From contig CAJVPP010000284.1 in the NCBI GenBank assembly GCA_910592005.1, positions 1 to 37,625 on the forward strand: a DNA stretch of 37,625 bases, in the 5' to 3' direction. The notes under the pieces are model-generated. The model had not been told where the DNA came from. It worked only from the letters and a program-made list of their open reading frames with translations, and did not search any database. Every line of letters begins with the position of its first letter. The first letter of the stretch is position 1. This document shows positions 21,901 through 34,318 of the stretch, one piece after another. This DNA is from Funneliformis mosseae. Lineage: Eukaryota; Glomeromycota; Glomeromycetes; Glomerales; Glomeraceae. A program made the position numbers and the translations under genes.

Positions 21901-24900
21901 TCTTTCACTTCTTCACGTTCGACAACATATCTTTCCGCTGATCAACAATAAAATCGAATCAGTTGCTGATCTTTTGGATGATTTACAATTAATCGTTGAG
22001 AAGAATCCTACATTAGTGAGCAAGCTTGCATCGTGTAACAGTAACAAGATGGTATTGCAAGAGATGTATCATAACATTTTGAATCACGACGAGAATGTTA
22101 TAGAGAAAGTTAAGAATGCCGTTCTTAATGGAACATATAATTTTTTATTTGACGAAAAAATTGAAAAGTGTATAGTAACGTTAAATTATCCATCATTAGC
22201 AAAAGACGTGTATAATCTAGATGAAATTCTGGACCTGCGTAAACAAGTTCGTTTAATATCAAATTCAAACGCCATCGTCAATATAAATGACTTCATTGAA
22301 TTAGTCGGCATTGCTCAAAAAATAATTGATTTAGTTACAATATTAATACAAAGAGGACATTTTAAATACAGAAATTTCGAAAAGAAAATAGAAGGAGTGG
22401 AAGCCATGAAGGAATTCCTTACATTATTAAATGATGATTTAGAAAAATGGTGAATATATTAATTTTTTTATTTTATAAAACGCGCTTTACATTGACTTTT
22501 ATGAATAAATTTACATAGGGAGAGTAAAATGAACCAGGCACAAAACAAATGGTATTATTTAACATTCTACACCGCTCATCATCTTTGGGCATTTTACGAT
22601 TATTTCACATCGGAACAATTAGACAGAGAGAATGAAGAAATGTGCAGAACGCTGATCAGATTTGTAAATAACAAAGCTCAATTGCCGCTTCATGGGGAAA
22701 TAAGAATATCATGTGAACATGAAGATTGTCTTGAGTTACTTTGTGAGATTGGTTTTGAATTAGATAAAATTTTTGGAAACATTCCAAAACAATCGCGCAA
22801 GCTTGAAGTCATTCAACAAAAATCAATTTCGAATGTAATTACGAACGGTGAATTATTTATTGGAAAATATAAAGAAAGACTCTTGACTCCAAACGCAATC
22901 ATTTCACTGTATGCTCATAATGGATATTATCCCGAACCATGGCAACTATTGATATGTACTGCTTCAACTACAATGGAAGAGCTCACAAACTTTATTAAAA
23001 GAAGTTTTCTTGCCGCAGATAATGAATATAATAATCACATATTCTGCATTGCAAATTTAGAATTATTACACTTTGAATTACAATATGATTTAGTCGATTA
23101 TATTGAAAAAATGCAATTGGAACATGTAAGTGGGAATTATTTATTGGCACTTCTATGCTATCAGGAATTGGAAGTATCCAATTATATTTTGGATCAATAT
23201 ACTCTAAAAGTTCAAGAGATTGATCTTTTGGCTGCTGAAACGATGAAAGAAATTTATAAGGAAATTGGTCCAAATATAATATGCGTTTCTTCAGATTTAT
23301 CAGGTCAAGGGAAAACCGAATGGATTAAAGAAACCAGTTTTTCCGAACAAAAACTTCCGTATAGTTTCTTAATTAGTGATTACATGGACCTTAGATATCT
23401 TGTAAACAAGCTAAAAGGATGCAAAATTAAGCATACACAAAGTCTACATATTAATGTTCTACCTTTTGGTTGCCCTGAAGACGTGAATATATTTTTATTT
23501 GAGTTAACGACATTTAGAATAGTATCATATAATAAGGTGATAGTTTCACTACCAGAAACTTCCATTTATATCGAAATCTATTCATCATTATCCGAAGTTT
23601 CTCCTCTTCCCACATTGATGTTTTTGTCATCTAAACATTTATCCTGGAATATTGAAAATTTTAGAGTATTTCAGGAAACATCGAGTTCAGTTCAAGTCGT
23701 ATGTCATTATTTGAACTTGTATGATCATGAGGAAGTTGACACCAAAGAAATTACCTTAAATACGTTAAAAGAAATCAAACCCTTGTCTGCGGAACTTTGT
23801 CGAAATCTTATTAAAAAATACTTTTTGAAAACGAATGAAAAAAGAATATTATCATTTAGATACATAGAAATTTTCGTTAACGTTTTAGCGGATCAACTGA
23901 TTAGACTGTCATCAAGTCAATATTTTACGATTGATAATCTCAAGCTAAAGTTGAAAGATACTACTAGCATCAGATCAACCATACTTAAATCGTTAATAGA
24001 TGTTTCGAAAGATTTCGTAACCAATTCTATAAAGATGAAGGCATCACCGCTAATGACTGAAGATGAAGATTCTTATTTTGAAACAAATTCCAATATTAAT
24101 TACGTTATGGCATTTCCTAATTCTCAAGCTTCGGATTTCTGTACCGTCTTATACCATGACAAAAATAAAGTTCCTGATAATATCAAATTACTATTAAAGA
24201 GTCAAGCAATTTGTGATCCGGATATACATGATTACAATAAAATGTCAGCAAATGCACTCTTAATGAAGCTAGAAGGAATGGCTCGAAGTTCAACGCAAGA
24301 GTTAAACCTACCAGAATATACCTTAACTAGTGATAATCTTATAAAGATGTCGCTAATTCTTTTAAGAGTTCGAGCGAACATTCCGGTCGTAATTTGCGGT
24401 GAAGCGGGATGTGGAAAGGTAAATGTATATATATATATATATATTATTTTTTTTTGTTAAATTCAAATTAATTCTTAATCGTTTTTATTATAATTTAGAC
24501 AAGCTTAATAACTTATCTAGCTAGGCTGACTGAAGTCCAATTCCGAACAATTAATCTTCATTGCGGAATTGACGAAGAAACGATTACGAGATTTGTGCTA
24601 GATGCTTTAAACGATGCAATAAAAGGCGAAATCTGGATATTATTTGATGAGATCAACTCATGTAGACATTTAGGTTTTCTTGCAGATTTAATATCTAATA
24701 GAATGTTTCAAGGCAAACCTCTACATCCAAATATTCGTTTATTCTCTACCTGTCATCCATTCCGTCTTCTTACAAGAGATCAACAACATAAAAAATACGA
24801 AGAACAAAGCCTATTAGTGTATCAAGTCAGCTCGCTTCCCGATAAAATTTTGGATTATGTGTGGGATTATAATATTCTGAGACCAGATTATGAATACAAT

Positions 24901-27900
24901 TATATTAAAATTATGATGGAAAAAGAATTAAAAGAAATGGGGCATTCATTATTTGCTGATCTCGTATTCGCTTCACAGAACTTCATTCGTAAAGTCGAAG
25001 AGCCTTATCGTGTTAGCTTGCGTGATGTCGAGCGAGCTATAACATTGGTGAAATTCTTTTATAACTCTCTCGAGAATCGTCCAGCTTACAAAAAAGGTCA
25101 TGTATATCCATCACTTGGTAATCTAACTACAATCACCAGATCTCATGTTTTAGCACTTAGTATTTGTTACCAATCTAGATTGTATGAACATGATTTACGT
25201 AAACAGTATCGTTACGAAATGAGTCAAATCTTTCAAACCCATAATATTTATATGGGGGACAACGTATTTGTTAGAATTGTTCGTGAAGAGCAAGAAAATT
25301 ATATTAATAGGATGCAGTGCCCTCCTCATTTGGCCATAAATGAAACGTTACTAGAAAATGTTTTAGCTATGATTGTATGCATTTTGACAAAAATTCCTAT
25401 ATTCGTTATTGGAGAAACAGGGTATGTACTTAATAATAATAAATAAATAAATAAATAATATTTTACTAAATTTTTATATCGAAAACAAAAAGATCGTCAA
25501 AATCTTTAGCAATCCATCTAATAAATTCAAATCTACGTGGATCCGAATCAAATGATGATTATTTCAAAAATTTACCTAGGGTATGCGCGAATGTTTTAGT
25601 AAGATGATTTATCAAAATTATTTTTAATAATGAACTTATTTTTTCTCAATAGGTTTATACCATTCCATATTTATGTTCTTGGGGTTCAACTTCGGACGGA
25701 ATTAATAATGTTTTTGAAATGGCTAATAAATATCAAGAAACGAGCTCCAGTCAATCTTCTGTTATCAGCGTAGTTTTGCTTGAAAATGGTATATATGAAT
25801 TTACTTAGATTCTTTTGCATCATTTATCGTACTTTGTTGTAAAATTTTTTTTCGGTTAGTTGAATTTACTGAAAGAAGTGTCAAGGAACCGTTAAAAATA
25901 CTTCATCCTTTGCTTGAACCGAGTTATCCGGCAACTAGATCAGCTGTTTCATTTATTGGATTATCAAACTTGAGCTTAAATATTAGTAAAAGCAGTCGAG
26001 CGATACTTGTACAAACGTAAGCTCGAAAACGTTTCTCAAACCTGCATAACAAATTCATTATTTAATTATTTAATTATTCTTTTTTAGACCCCAACTCGAT
26101 TCGGACGATTTGATTGATACTACCGAACACTTATTGAATACCAAAGCTCTTGAACCTAGTCATAAAAGTATTATAGAACCCCTGGCAAAAGCATTTTCGA
26201 AGTATTTTGGTTATGGTCATCGAGATTATTATTCGTTGATTCGGCAGATTTCATTAAATAAAATGACACCAGAGAATTTTCAAATGGCATTGGCTCGTAA
26301 TTTTGGAAGGAGAGATATTGCCAAATTATGTGTAAATGATTTTGGGGGAGTTTTTAATATATTTAATAATAATAACTCATGGACTTATAATCCAATACCA
26401 ATATTAAAATTGATCGAGTCAAATTTAGACGATCCAAATGCGCGCCATTTGATGATATTTGGTAAAGACGGATCAACCATAAGCTTGTTAACTGATCAAT
26501 TAAAGAGAAAAAATTTGGATCCTGTTGTAATTATAGGATCACAATTTCCCGATGATCGTGAAGACTATTCATATAATGTTTTAAGAAGAATTATGGTAAG
26601 TAATTATTGATTATTTGCTTTTATTTAATTCCTTTGTATACATATTTATCATCATTTATTATTTAGGTGTGTATAGAAACAGGAAGACCATTAATTCTTA
26701 CAGATTTAGAAGATATTTATGGTAAATTTTTTATTTTTATTATTATCTTTTTTTTTTTCTTGACGAGTTAAATATCAAATTATTACTATATATCATGTAG
26801 CAAATCTTTATGATTTATGGAATCAGAATTATATCGCTATAGGGAATAATGAAAACGCCAACCGTTTGACACATGTTGCGCTTGGAGCATGCGCCATTCC
26901 TATTCTGTAAGTTATAATTTAGTTATAGAAAGTTCCCATTCTAATTATATTAATTATCGGGTTATATTTTATAGTTATGTCTCGCCAAAATTCAAATGTA
27001 TTCTTGTCATGGATGAGGAATCATTTTTAGCTGATCCATCACTTCTCGATCGATTTGAAAAGCAAAATTTGTCTATTAATGATGTCCTTGACGAAAGAAA
27101 ACAATCATTTGTTCTACAATTAAAAGGTTGGACAAAACGAATGACCACAATTGAAAGTAATATAACGGATTTATCACATAATGAATTTTCACAAAAGGAT
27201 CTCTTCGTTGGATTTGATGAGGATGTAACTTTACAGAGTTTAGTATTAAATATTACTAAGAATAATTCTGAGGTTGATGATAAAGGGATTTTAGACAAAT
27301 GTAAGGAAAGCTTAATTTCTGTAGCAACATCGGATGGAATTGTAAGAGCTGAAAAATCAGTTATGGAACGAGATGAAGTTATTATGTTGAAATATTTTTA
27401 CTTTCATCAACAAGTTCATGATTCTCTCCGCGACTATTTTGAATCGTTGTTTAATCAAAAAGGATCGTTACCTAAATGTCATTTAGTGATTGTTAATACC
27501 TTTTCTAAAATTAATACGGATGTGAATTCTTGTTTACGTGACTTTATAAGATGCCAAGTATATAAATTATCGATTTTCAAGTCCGAACACCAACTTTCGA
27601 ATATAGTTAAAGATTTCTATTTCAAATCAACAGATCAGGTATTATTTCTCCAATGCGATGTTACAATCGCTAACGCAAGAAAAATTAAGTTGACAAAGTA
27701 CATTATTGAGCAATTGCGTAATGAATTTTTAGCAATAACAAAACAGACTGATACGACTATGAAACATGTATGCATAATATTTCATATTCAACGGAATAAG
27801 CACATAACGTCTAATTTTCTTGGCGATTGGAAGCAAGTTACAATTGACTTTTTAGAACGGCAGAAACTGTCATTATCAGACCTTTTGGATAAATCTATAT

Positions 27901-30900
27901 ATGGGATCTTAAATTCGGAACTTTTTGGTAAAATAGTTAATTCTTCAATACCATTTGAAAAGATCTTGGAAGATGAATTATTATGGTGTTTATCATGTAT
28001 AAAGTATCAGCTTTCCAATGAAAGTTATAATACTCACATCAGGTATATATATTCATTTATCCTTTTTATTTTTTTTTTTTATTTTTATTATTATGTTAAA
28101 TTTATAACATTTTTCATTAACCCTTTTTTAGTATGTTAAGTGAAAAAATTTTAAATAGTGAGAATTTCATTGAATGCGTCAAGGCAAAAACCTTTGATTG
28201 GATTTATGAAAATTACGAAGATTGGCAATTCGAAGTAGCTATAAGCAAGGATCATTTCAACCAATTTACATGTTTTTCGCTAGCCTTACAAAATTACGTG
28301 AAGGTAATTGTTAAACAAACGATAGCCAAAATCTTATATTCGCTAGAAATGGTTTCGGCAACAATGATATTTTTCACTATTGATAACGAAGAATCCGAAA
28401 CGAAAAAAGACTTGACTGATTTATGGAAAATATTTTTTATGGATAATACAATTGTCAATATCGATAACTTGCCTGAACCGAAACCCTCCGGTTATATAAT
28501 GACATGCCCCCAAGTAACTGAACTAGAATTTCCTTTTTCATATTATTTTATGGATCAGATTAATTTCTACAAATGGTACTATTTTGAAGAGCTTGATATA
28601 CTAAGAAGCGATTTAGAGAATATTAATGAAGCTGGAGAGTTGGATGAAAAGTCGGTCGAGGATCACATTGAAGATTTTGAGAACAACTTGCATTCTGTTA
28701 AGCTATATTTTGAGCACCTACAAACTTATTCAGAATTATATTATAATGATTTTATTAAGATAATATTAACAACTTATTCTACGGGAAAGTTAGACTGCAA
28801 CAAAAATTTAGATTTAATTTTTAGGCATATCATTGGAGATAAAATCGTTCATAATCCTTTTCTACTTCACATCTACTGGTGGAAGTGGTCGGATAACATT
28901 TTAACTCAATTACTATTGATTGAAACCTTCCCGACCATCGTCACAAAAGTTCAAGAAGATTTTATTGTTTATGGTACCCTTGGTCAAGCCCTATTTCGAG
29001 AGGCCATTAATATTATTCTACAACAAATATGCAATGATAAGCCATATCAGCAAGATTTAGAAATGATCGTGTCGTTAGCCGATCAAATTAAAGAGAGAAG
29101 AAATTTATTATTATTACTTTTATGTAATGATTTATTAAAAATCAAGTCATTCCCGTCAGAAAAGATCAAAGAAATGATATATTTGGGGAAATCTGTCATT
29201 AAGCAAGAGTTTATTACGGGGGATATCATCGAATTAGTATTTAACTGTTTAGACGAAGATGACGATGAATTGACCTATATTAGATCTTTTATTATGAGGT
29301 GTCTTGAAATTATTCCCCTAGAATCTGAGGTTCGGTTAATCCTTTATAAGTTTTTATTTTCGCGAAAACCTTTTCAATTCATTAGCGTAATAGTTGAGGA
29401 AATATTTGTCACGGAAAATCAAGAACGAGAAGGAATATTTCTTACACTAATTAAGGACCCCGAGCAAGCATTAGGACACTCAAGTAGACTGAAAGTTATC
29501 AATAATTGTCTTGATATAAAAAACGATGTGGCGGAAATTTGCTGTGAACTCATTCAGCCATTTTTCAATAGCTTTGAATTAAAGGATTTGAGTCCTTATT
29601 TTATACATTTAATTGGAACCTTTACGAACCATTTGGTATGTCAACAACTTTCCGCACTGCAACAAGTAATCGCGACAGCATTTCTAAAGGAATTCGCATA
29701 TAAATTCTGGAAAAATTATACGCAAGAAGATCTTGGAACGTTAGTCAAAGAAATTAATACCTGTATGAAAATTGACAACATATTTATTCAATCCTTTAAA
29801 ATCTATTTTATATTTATACAACGACGAATGTGTTTAGTAGATCTTGATCAATTACAAAGTGAATTTCCATGGATTGAAAATAACTATGATAAGGAAATAA
29901 CTTATCTTCCAAGGCTTTGGAAGATGATCAAAAAAGTGGACTTTGAAGAGTTCTACAAATTTTACAATAGCGATTTTACTCAAAGCTTAGACAAATATCC
30001 ATTCTTATCAGTTTATTTTAATAACTATGAAACATTTAAATTATTGAAGCACCTTCACCCGATCGTCAGATTTGTAAAAATATTAAACCTCAAACTTGAA
30101 TTTAACTTAACCAGAAAAGCGGCCCAAACCATGACATTTCATGAATTTGTTGAAATAGGATTAAATGAAAATGACGATGGCAAATTAAAATCTTTCTTTG
30201 AAGGATTTGCCCTGGGTTGGAATTCCGTCATTGATTATATTATTCAATATCAATCCAGGGAATTACCTCGAGAGAAACCATTCATGAATCTTGAACTTCC
30301 AGTTATATTTGGTTTAGTTGAACAAAAGGACTCGGGAATCTACTTAAGTGCAATTTTAGAATTCTTGATCAATTTACATAATGAATTTTTGGATAACGTG
30401 TTGGCTATTCCGGTTGGGCAATGTAAGAATTTTAAGTTCATGGAACGATCATGGAACAATCAAACAGATTCTAGAACCTATTACGTCAAATCCGTTAAGG
30501 TGGCACAAGCAAAAGAAATCCATTTTATTGATTACGAATGGAATCCAAACATTTTAAAATATAATCAAAGAAACTTTGAAAATAAGGAATTGAACTTTAC
30601 GTTTTACTTGCAAAAAATTGAAGAAATACTAGTCAAAGAATTAGTTCATGAAAAAGTTTATTTTGAAAAGGAGGATGGTCAATTTTATTTAAAAGAATTT
30701 TCGTTTAAACATGAATTGTTTCAAAATTCTCTGAGGGTACTTTTTGATATCAAGAAAATAATACCACAGGAACCGATTTCAAATGAAAAATTGGCATTAG
30801 TTTTACAACTGTTTCAACCGACAAATTCTTTTATTCTGAATAATTCGTTGGATCTAAAACATTTATCAGAATTAGCATTTCTTTTCGAAATCATTTTTAA

Positions 30901-31651
30901 TTTCATAAAAGAATTATCGATGAACAATCCTGATATGCCTATTATAGAATTTATTAATCGATGGTTAAAATTAGCAAATTTAACAAATTTAGAAAGGTTA
31001 TCAAATATAAATAATGCATTCATTGAGATATTTGAAGAATTTTCGTTAAAACATATTGTAGTATTATACGAATTAATTGAAGAGCAAGTTGCTAATTCAA
31101 TAATTGATAAAATTGAAGTCGCTGCTAATTCAAAAATTGATAAGATTGAAGCTGATCATTCAATAATTGATAATGCTGAAATTGTTGATTCGATAATTGA
31201 TGATATTGATGATAAATTTAAAGTTCCATTAACACGGACAATGGAGGTTTCAATTCAAAATTTTGTAAATTTTGGACAAGGAAGCCAAGGTCAACAACTT
31301 ATTCCCGCCAAAGCATTTGCCCTTGCATTAAAAAGATTTATTTATAGATTTTTATTGGTTTTTTCCGATATAGAAAATCAAAATTTAAGTACATATTTCT
31401 TGGATTTAACTTTAAACTTGTGGGAAAATGACATTAAAGAAGAAATTGTCAATAAATTATTTCCCAGTTCCCTGTTAGTGTCGAATGCATATAAAAGTTA
31501 TACCTTCATCATTAATGAAATTAAGGTATGTTTTTTTGATATTTATGTTTATTTCTTTGATATAATATTAACTATATGATCATATTAACAGAAAACACAG
31601 AAATTAAGAAAACCAACAACTAATCTTTGGAAGAAAAAATATGGTAGATAA
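18959..31651 (+). CDS. Giant RNF213/mysterin-like AAA protein lacking visible E3 fingers
   Basis: Thirteen exons join with consistent phases into about 3,932 residues: 18959-20664, 20752-22449, 22519-24418, 24499-25421, 25493-25580, 25653-25788, 25860-26016, 26088-26595, 26667-26721, 26801-26906, 26975-28042, 28132-31525, 31592-31651. Residues about 4-110 look like a CBM20 glycan-binding fold (IGDGVELGNW, then WKSQPLSLPNAKVRYNYAI). A degenerate P-loop SGQGKT is at 1396-1401. A full AAA module has GEAGCGKT (1762-1769) and Walker B ILFDEIN (D1818, E1819). The next has GETGSSKS (2073-2080), but its Walker B reads VVLLENVEF (E2149, N2150) in place of Asp-Glu. The following blocks (PLKILHPLLE, FIGLSN, VSPKFKCILVMDEE, LLDRFEKQNL) match the RNF213 family order. 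No RING cysteine/histidine set and no RZ finger appear in the last 1,150 residues. Human RNF213 is longer (about 5,200). Family assignment is firm, ubiquitin-ligase activity doubtful, and the 3' end uncertain. Confidence 0.85.
31091..31215 (+). repeat. Coding minisatellite in the RNF213-like gene
   Basis: Four to five imperfect repeats of about 30 bp encode NSIIDKIE-type units (residues about 3768-3810). The array is in frame with the gene. It is likely a lineage-specific insertion in a linker close to the C-terminus. Confidence 0.6.
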
Positions 31652-31715
31652 ATTGTGAAATTGTTTAGTTTTCATTCAAATTTATTTCACGTTTTATTTT
31701 TTTTTTACTTGCAGA

Positions 31716-31850
31716 ACAAAGGAATCATACAACCCTTTTAAAGGTTCGAAACGTGTGATTATACCAAAGTTAAAATATTTAAATTACAACTTTCAAGTTT
31801 GTTTAAGCGCGCGCAAAAGTGCACTCGAAACGCATCATCAATTTTTATAG
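31716..31850 (+). other. Possible orphan terminal exon (44 codons)
   Basis: After a good acceptor (TTTTTTTACTTGCAG, ending 31714), an open frame runs TKESYNPFKGSKRVIIPKLK and onward to a TAG at 31848-31850. Its composition is protein-like. It cannot be joined in phase to the exon ending TATG at 31643: that join reads a different frame and stops after about 15 residues. It may be the ancestral last exon cut off by a small indel, or an alternative 3' exon. Confidence 0.35.
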
Positions 31851-32091
31851 TAGTATTTCAGCAGAGGGAAGGAAGTCTGACAAAATACTAGTTATAGTTT
31901 ATAAGCAAGAATTTCAATGTATTATAAAGTCATTTAAAAAAAAATGTGATCGATAGGTGATAATTATAAATTATTTATTTAAATTATGTACATTATTATT
32001 TTGAAAACGTGAATTTTTTGGTTCTTTTCCAAGTATTCTTAATAATTTTAAAAGTCACGGGACGGACGATCATTTTGAACTACCCCAAGAG

Positions 32092-32215
32092 CCTTAACCT
32101 AGGGAGGGGGTGTAGACCTTTATCCTAAACCGCAACTGTATATGTCACGTGATATATACTTTATTTATACATGGGTTGGACGATAAGGGTCTACACCCCC
32201 CTCCCTAGGTTAAGG
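32092..32215. repeat. Long inverted repeat (hairpin or MITE) with nested palindrome
   Basis: The left arm 32092-32124 (33 nt, starting CCTTAACCTAGGGAGGGGGT) pairs with the right arm 32182-32215 (34 nt) with only one mismatch and one extra G/C. The 57-nt loop contains a second near-perfect palindrome at 32138-32159 centred on CACGTG. Both arms are G/C-rich in an A+T-rich spacer. There is no coding capacity. Candidate explanations are a foldback MITE, a transposon-derived hairpin or a structured regulatory element. Confidence 0.8.
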
Positions 32216-32933
32216 ACGCCCATTTAAAATTGATGCTTTTTTTGTGGTCTTCCGAAAAAAAAAGTATGGGCAGGACATCAATGAAATTTCTTTCGTCTAA
32301 GGTTAAAAATCTCCCCCGCGATTTCTTATATTTAATTATAAAAAAATAATGATCGTAAAGTAACAAGATCCTTAACAACGTGCGAAATCATTTATACTTA
32401 CAAATTAATAAATTTTGAATTTAATATTAGGATAACTCTAAATTATTCAGGTTTCTTTTTTGTTTAATAATTACATTTCCGCAATATTTTAGAAAATAAA
32501 AATTTCATACGGTTCGTCCTATTTCATATTTGAAAGTCCCGAATGATGCATAAATTGATTCTCATCCCAAAGAAGCGGTCAAAATATATCTCTAATAAAT
32601 TAGAACTTGTGGTTTTTATTCATACATCTTTTATTTTATTTGTTTCTCTAATGTATAAGATGATATTGAATCAAATGAGTTAAATTGCTTTAACATCATA
32701 TGACATTGGTATGAGATTTATATTTTTAAAAAAATGTAATGATGTTTATTGACAAAACTTTTAGTAAATAACAAAAAATGGAAAGAAATATAAAGAAAAA
32801 AATTTTTACTAATGAAATGTTTTAATGTTCGTGAAAATAATAAATATAATATGGAAAAAAAATTTTTTTTTTTTCGATGAATAAAATGCCGTGTCGTGTA
32901 AAATGTAAAACTCCCCGATTTGAATTGACTCTA
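32216..32933. other. Intergenic, no gene seen
   Basis: This is A+T-rich spacer between the hairpin and the 3' end of the minus-strand BTB gene. Nothing else is recognised. Confidence 0.5.
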
Positions 32934-33368
32934 CTAAGCATTCATGTTATTTTGATAATAAGCTATACAAATGTTCCTTACTTCACTGCCTAAACCGAGA
33001 TAATCAACGTTGTTACAAACATCTTGATAATTTTCAGGAGTTATGGAATCATACCATTTGTCATCATCTCCGGTATACAAATATTCAAGAATCGATTCAA
33101 AAGTTTCGGGAGATGGTAGAGTGATCTTCACGAGATCACCATGTCTCACAGAGGTAAGATTGTCGTTAAAGAATTCGGATTGCGTGATAAGGAAATCTTT
33201 ATGTACCCAAAATGGTCTATCAACACCCTCTACATGTAATTCGAATTCTGCGGTTGATGGATTGTTGAAATTTTCGGGTCCATTTTTGCGTAATTTTTGA
33301 ATGATGTATTTCATTGGCATTCCTTCAAAGGACGAGTTTTCTAATGAGGTAGAGCGGTTTAAGTACAT
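32934..33368 (-). CDS. BTB/POZ domain protein, 144 aa
   Basis: The single-exon gene starts at the ATG at 33368 (minus strand). The BTB fold fills residues about 38-140: FELHVEG, then FWVHKDFLITQSEFFNDNL (the conserved H-K-x-x-L / S-x-F-F core), then ITLPSPETFESILEYLYTGD, which matches the usual end of the BTB beta/alpha core. BTB domains mediate dimerisation and often tether substrates to Cullin-3 ubiquitin ligases. Here no second domain (Kelch, TLD, MATH) follows, so the partner or substrate is unknown. The protein is short for the family but the domain looks complete. No intron is needed and there is no frame damage. Confidence 0.85.
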   Translation of the reverse strand: MYLNRSTSLENSSFEGMPMKYIIQKLRKNGPENFNNPSTAEFELHVEGVDRPFWVHKDFLITQSEFFNDNLTSVRHGDLVKITLPSPETFESILEYLYTGDDDKWYDSITPENYQDVCNNVDYLGLGSEVRNICIAYYQNNMNA

Positions 33369-33565
33369 TTTCGAATTTTTTTTTTAAAAAAAAAGCTTTG
33401 ATGATTGATGGATGTATTAAGATAGACGGAGATCAAGGAAAATCAAATGAAAAAAATTTTTTGTTTGGTTTTTAAAAATTCTTTGCTTTTTTTGCCTGGA
33501 TTTTATTGATTTTTTTCTTTTGTTCGAATGTTTGTTGGAATTTTTTTGTTGAAAACTTTCGCGTG

Positions 33566-33573
33566 TATTTATA
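33566..33573 (-). promoter_or_regulatory. TATA box of the BTB gene
   Basis: TATAAATA on the minus strand in the context GGGTATAAATACACG lies about 200 nt upstream of the BTB start codon. Confidence 0.5.
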
Positions 33574-34059
33574 CCCACCGAAACTATAGCAAGTCGCTCA
33601 TTTCTAATATTGGATGCCGAAATCCATTATTACCATTTAAAAGTTCATTCATTTCATATTAAAAGTATCGTCTCTTAGTAATTTCCAAACCTTTTTGATT
33701 AGGATTGTTTTTATTAGGCGAATAATATTTACTTAGACCTACATCAAGCTTTCCCCGTGATAAAACAAATTTCGGCAATTCATTGGACAATCAAACTTGT
33801 TTCTGCGCCTTTCCATGATTGACAATGATCTAAAAATATTCAAACAATAGAATCTTGGGAAGGTGGTACTATTGTTCAACTATGATCCCAACCGTTTCAA
33901 ATCTTGAAACTTTTTGAAAAAAAAAAAAAAAAATTAAAACTACAAGGGTTGTACCAAAACCAACGTTTTAATATTTTTTTACTTTCTGGGTCAGTTTCAT
34001 CTACAAACCGTAACCATTAAGGAACAGCTCGCATGCGGACGAATGTGAGATTTTATTTA
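33574..34059. other. Intergenic, no gene seen
   Basis: This lies between the BTB promoter and the hydrolase tandem array. It includes a 16-A run near 33918. No open frame or repeat is recognised. Confidence 0.5.
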
Positions 34060-34318
34060 AACACGAGTTTCACAACATCTATTATTCGAATTTATTCGGG
34101 AAATCGACTTCTTTTTTAATTCCCTCTTGTAACAACAAATTAATCATAACACGTTTCAAAACCTTACTAAAATAAAATCGTGCATTTGGTTGTTATAAAC
34201 AATAGTAAAACTTTAAAAAAAAATTTAAAAACTAACTTTATTTATAATTTATTTATTTGTTTTAATGACAAATATATTCAACATCGAACACAGAATTTTT
34301 TTTCAAATCGTATATATT

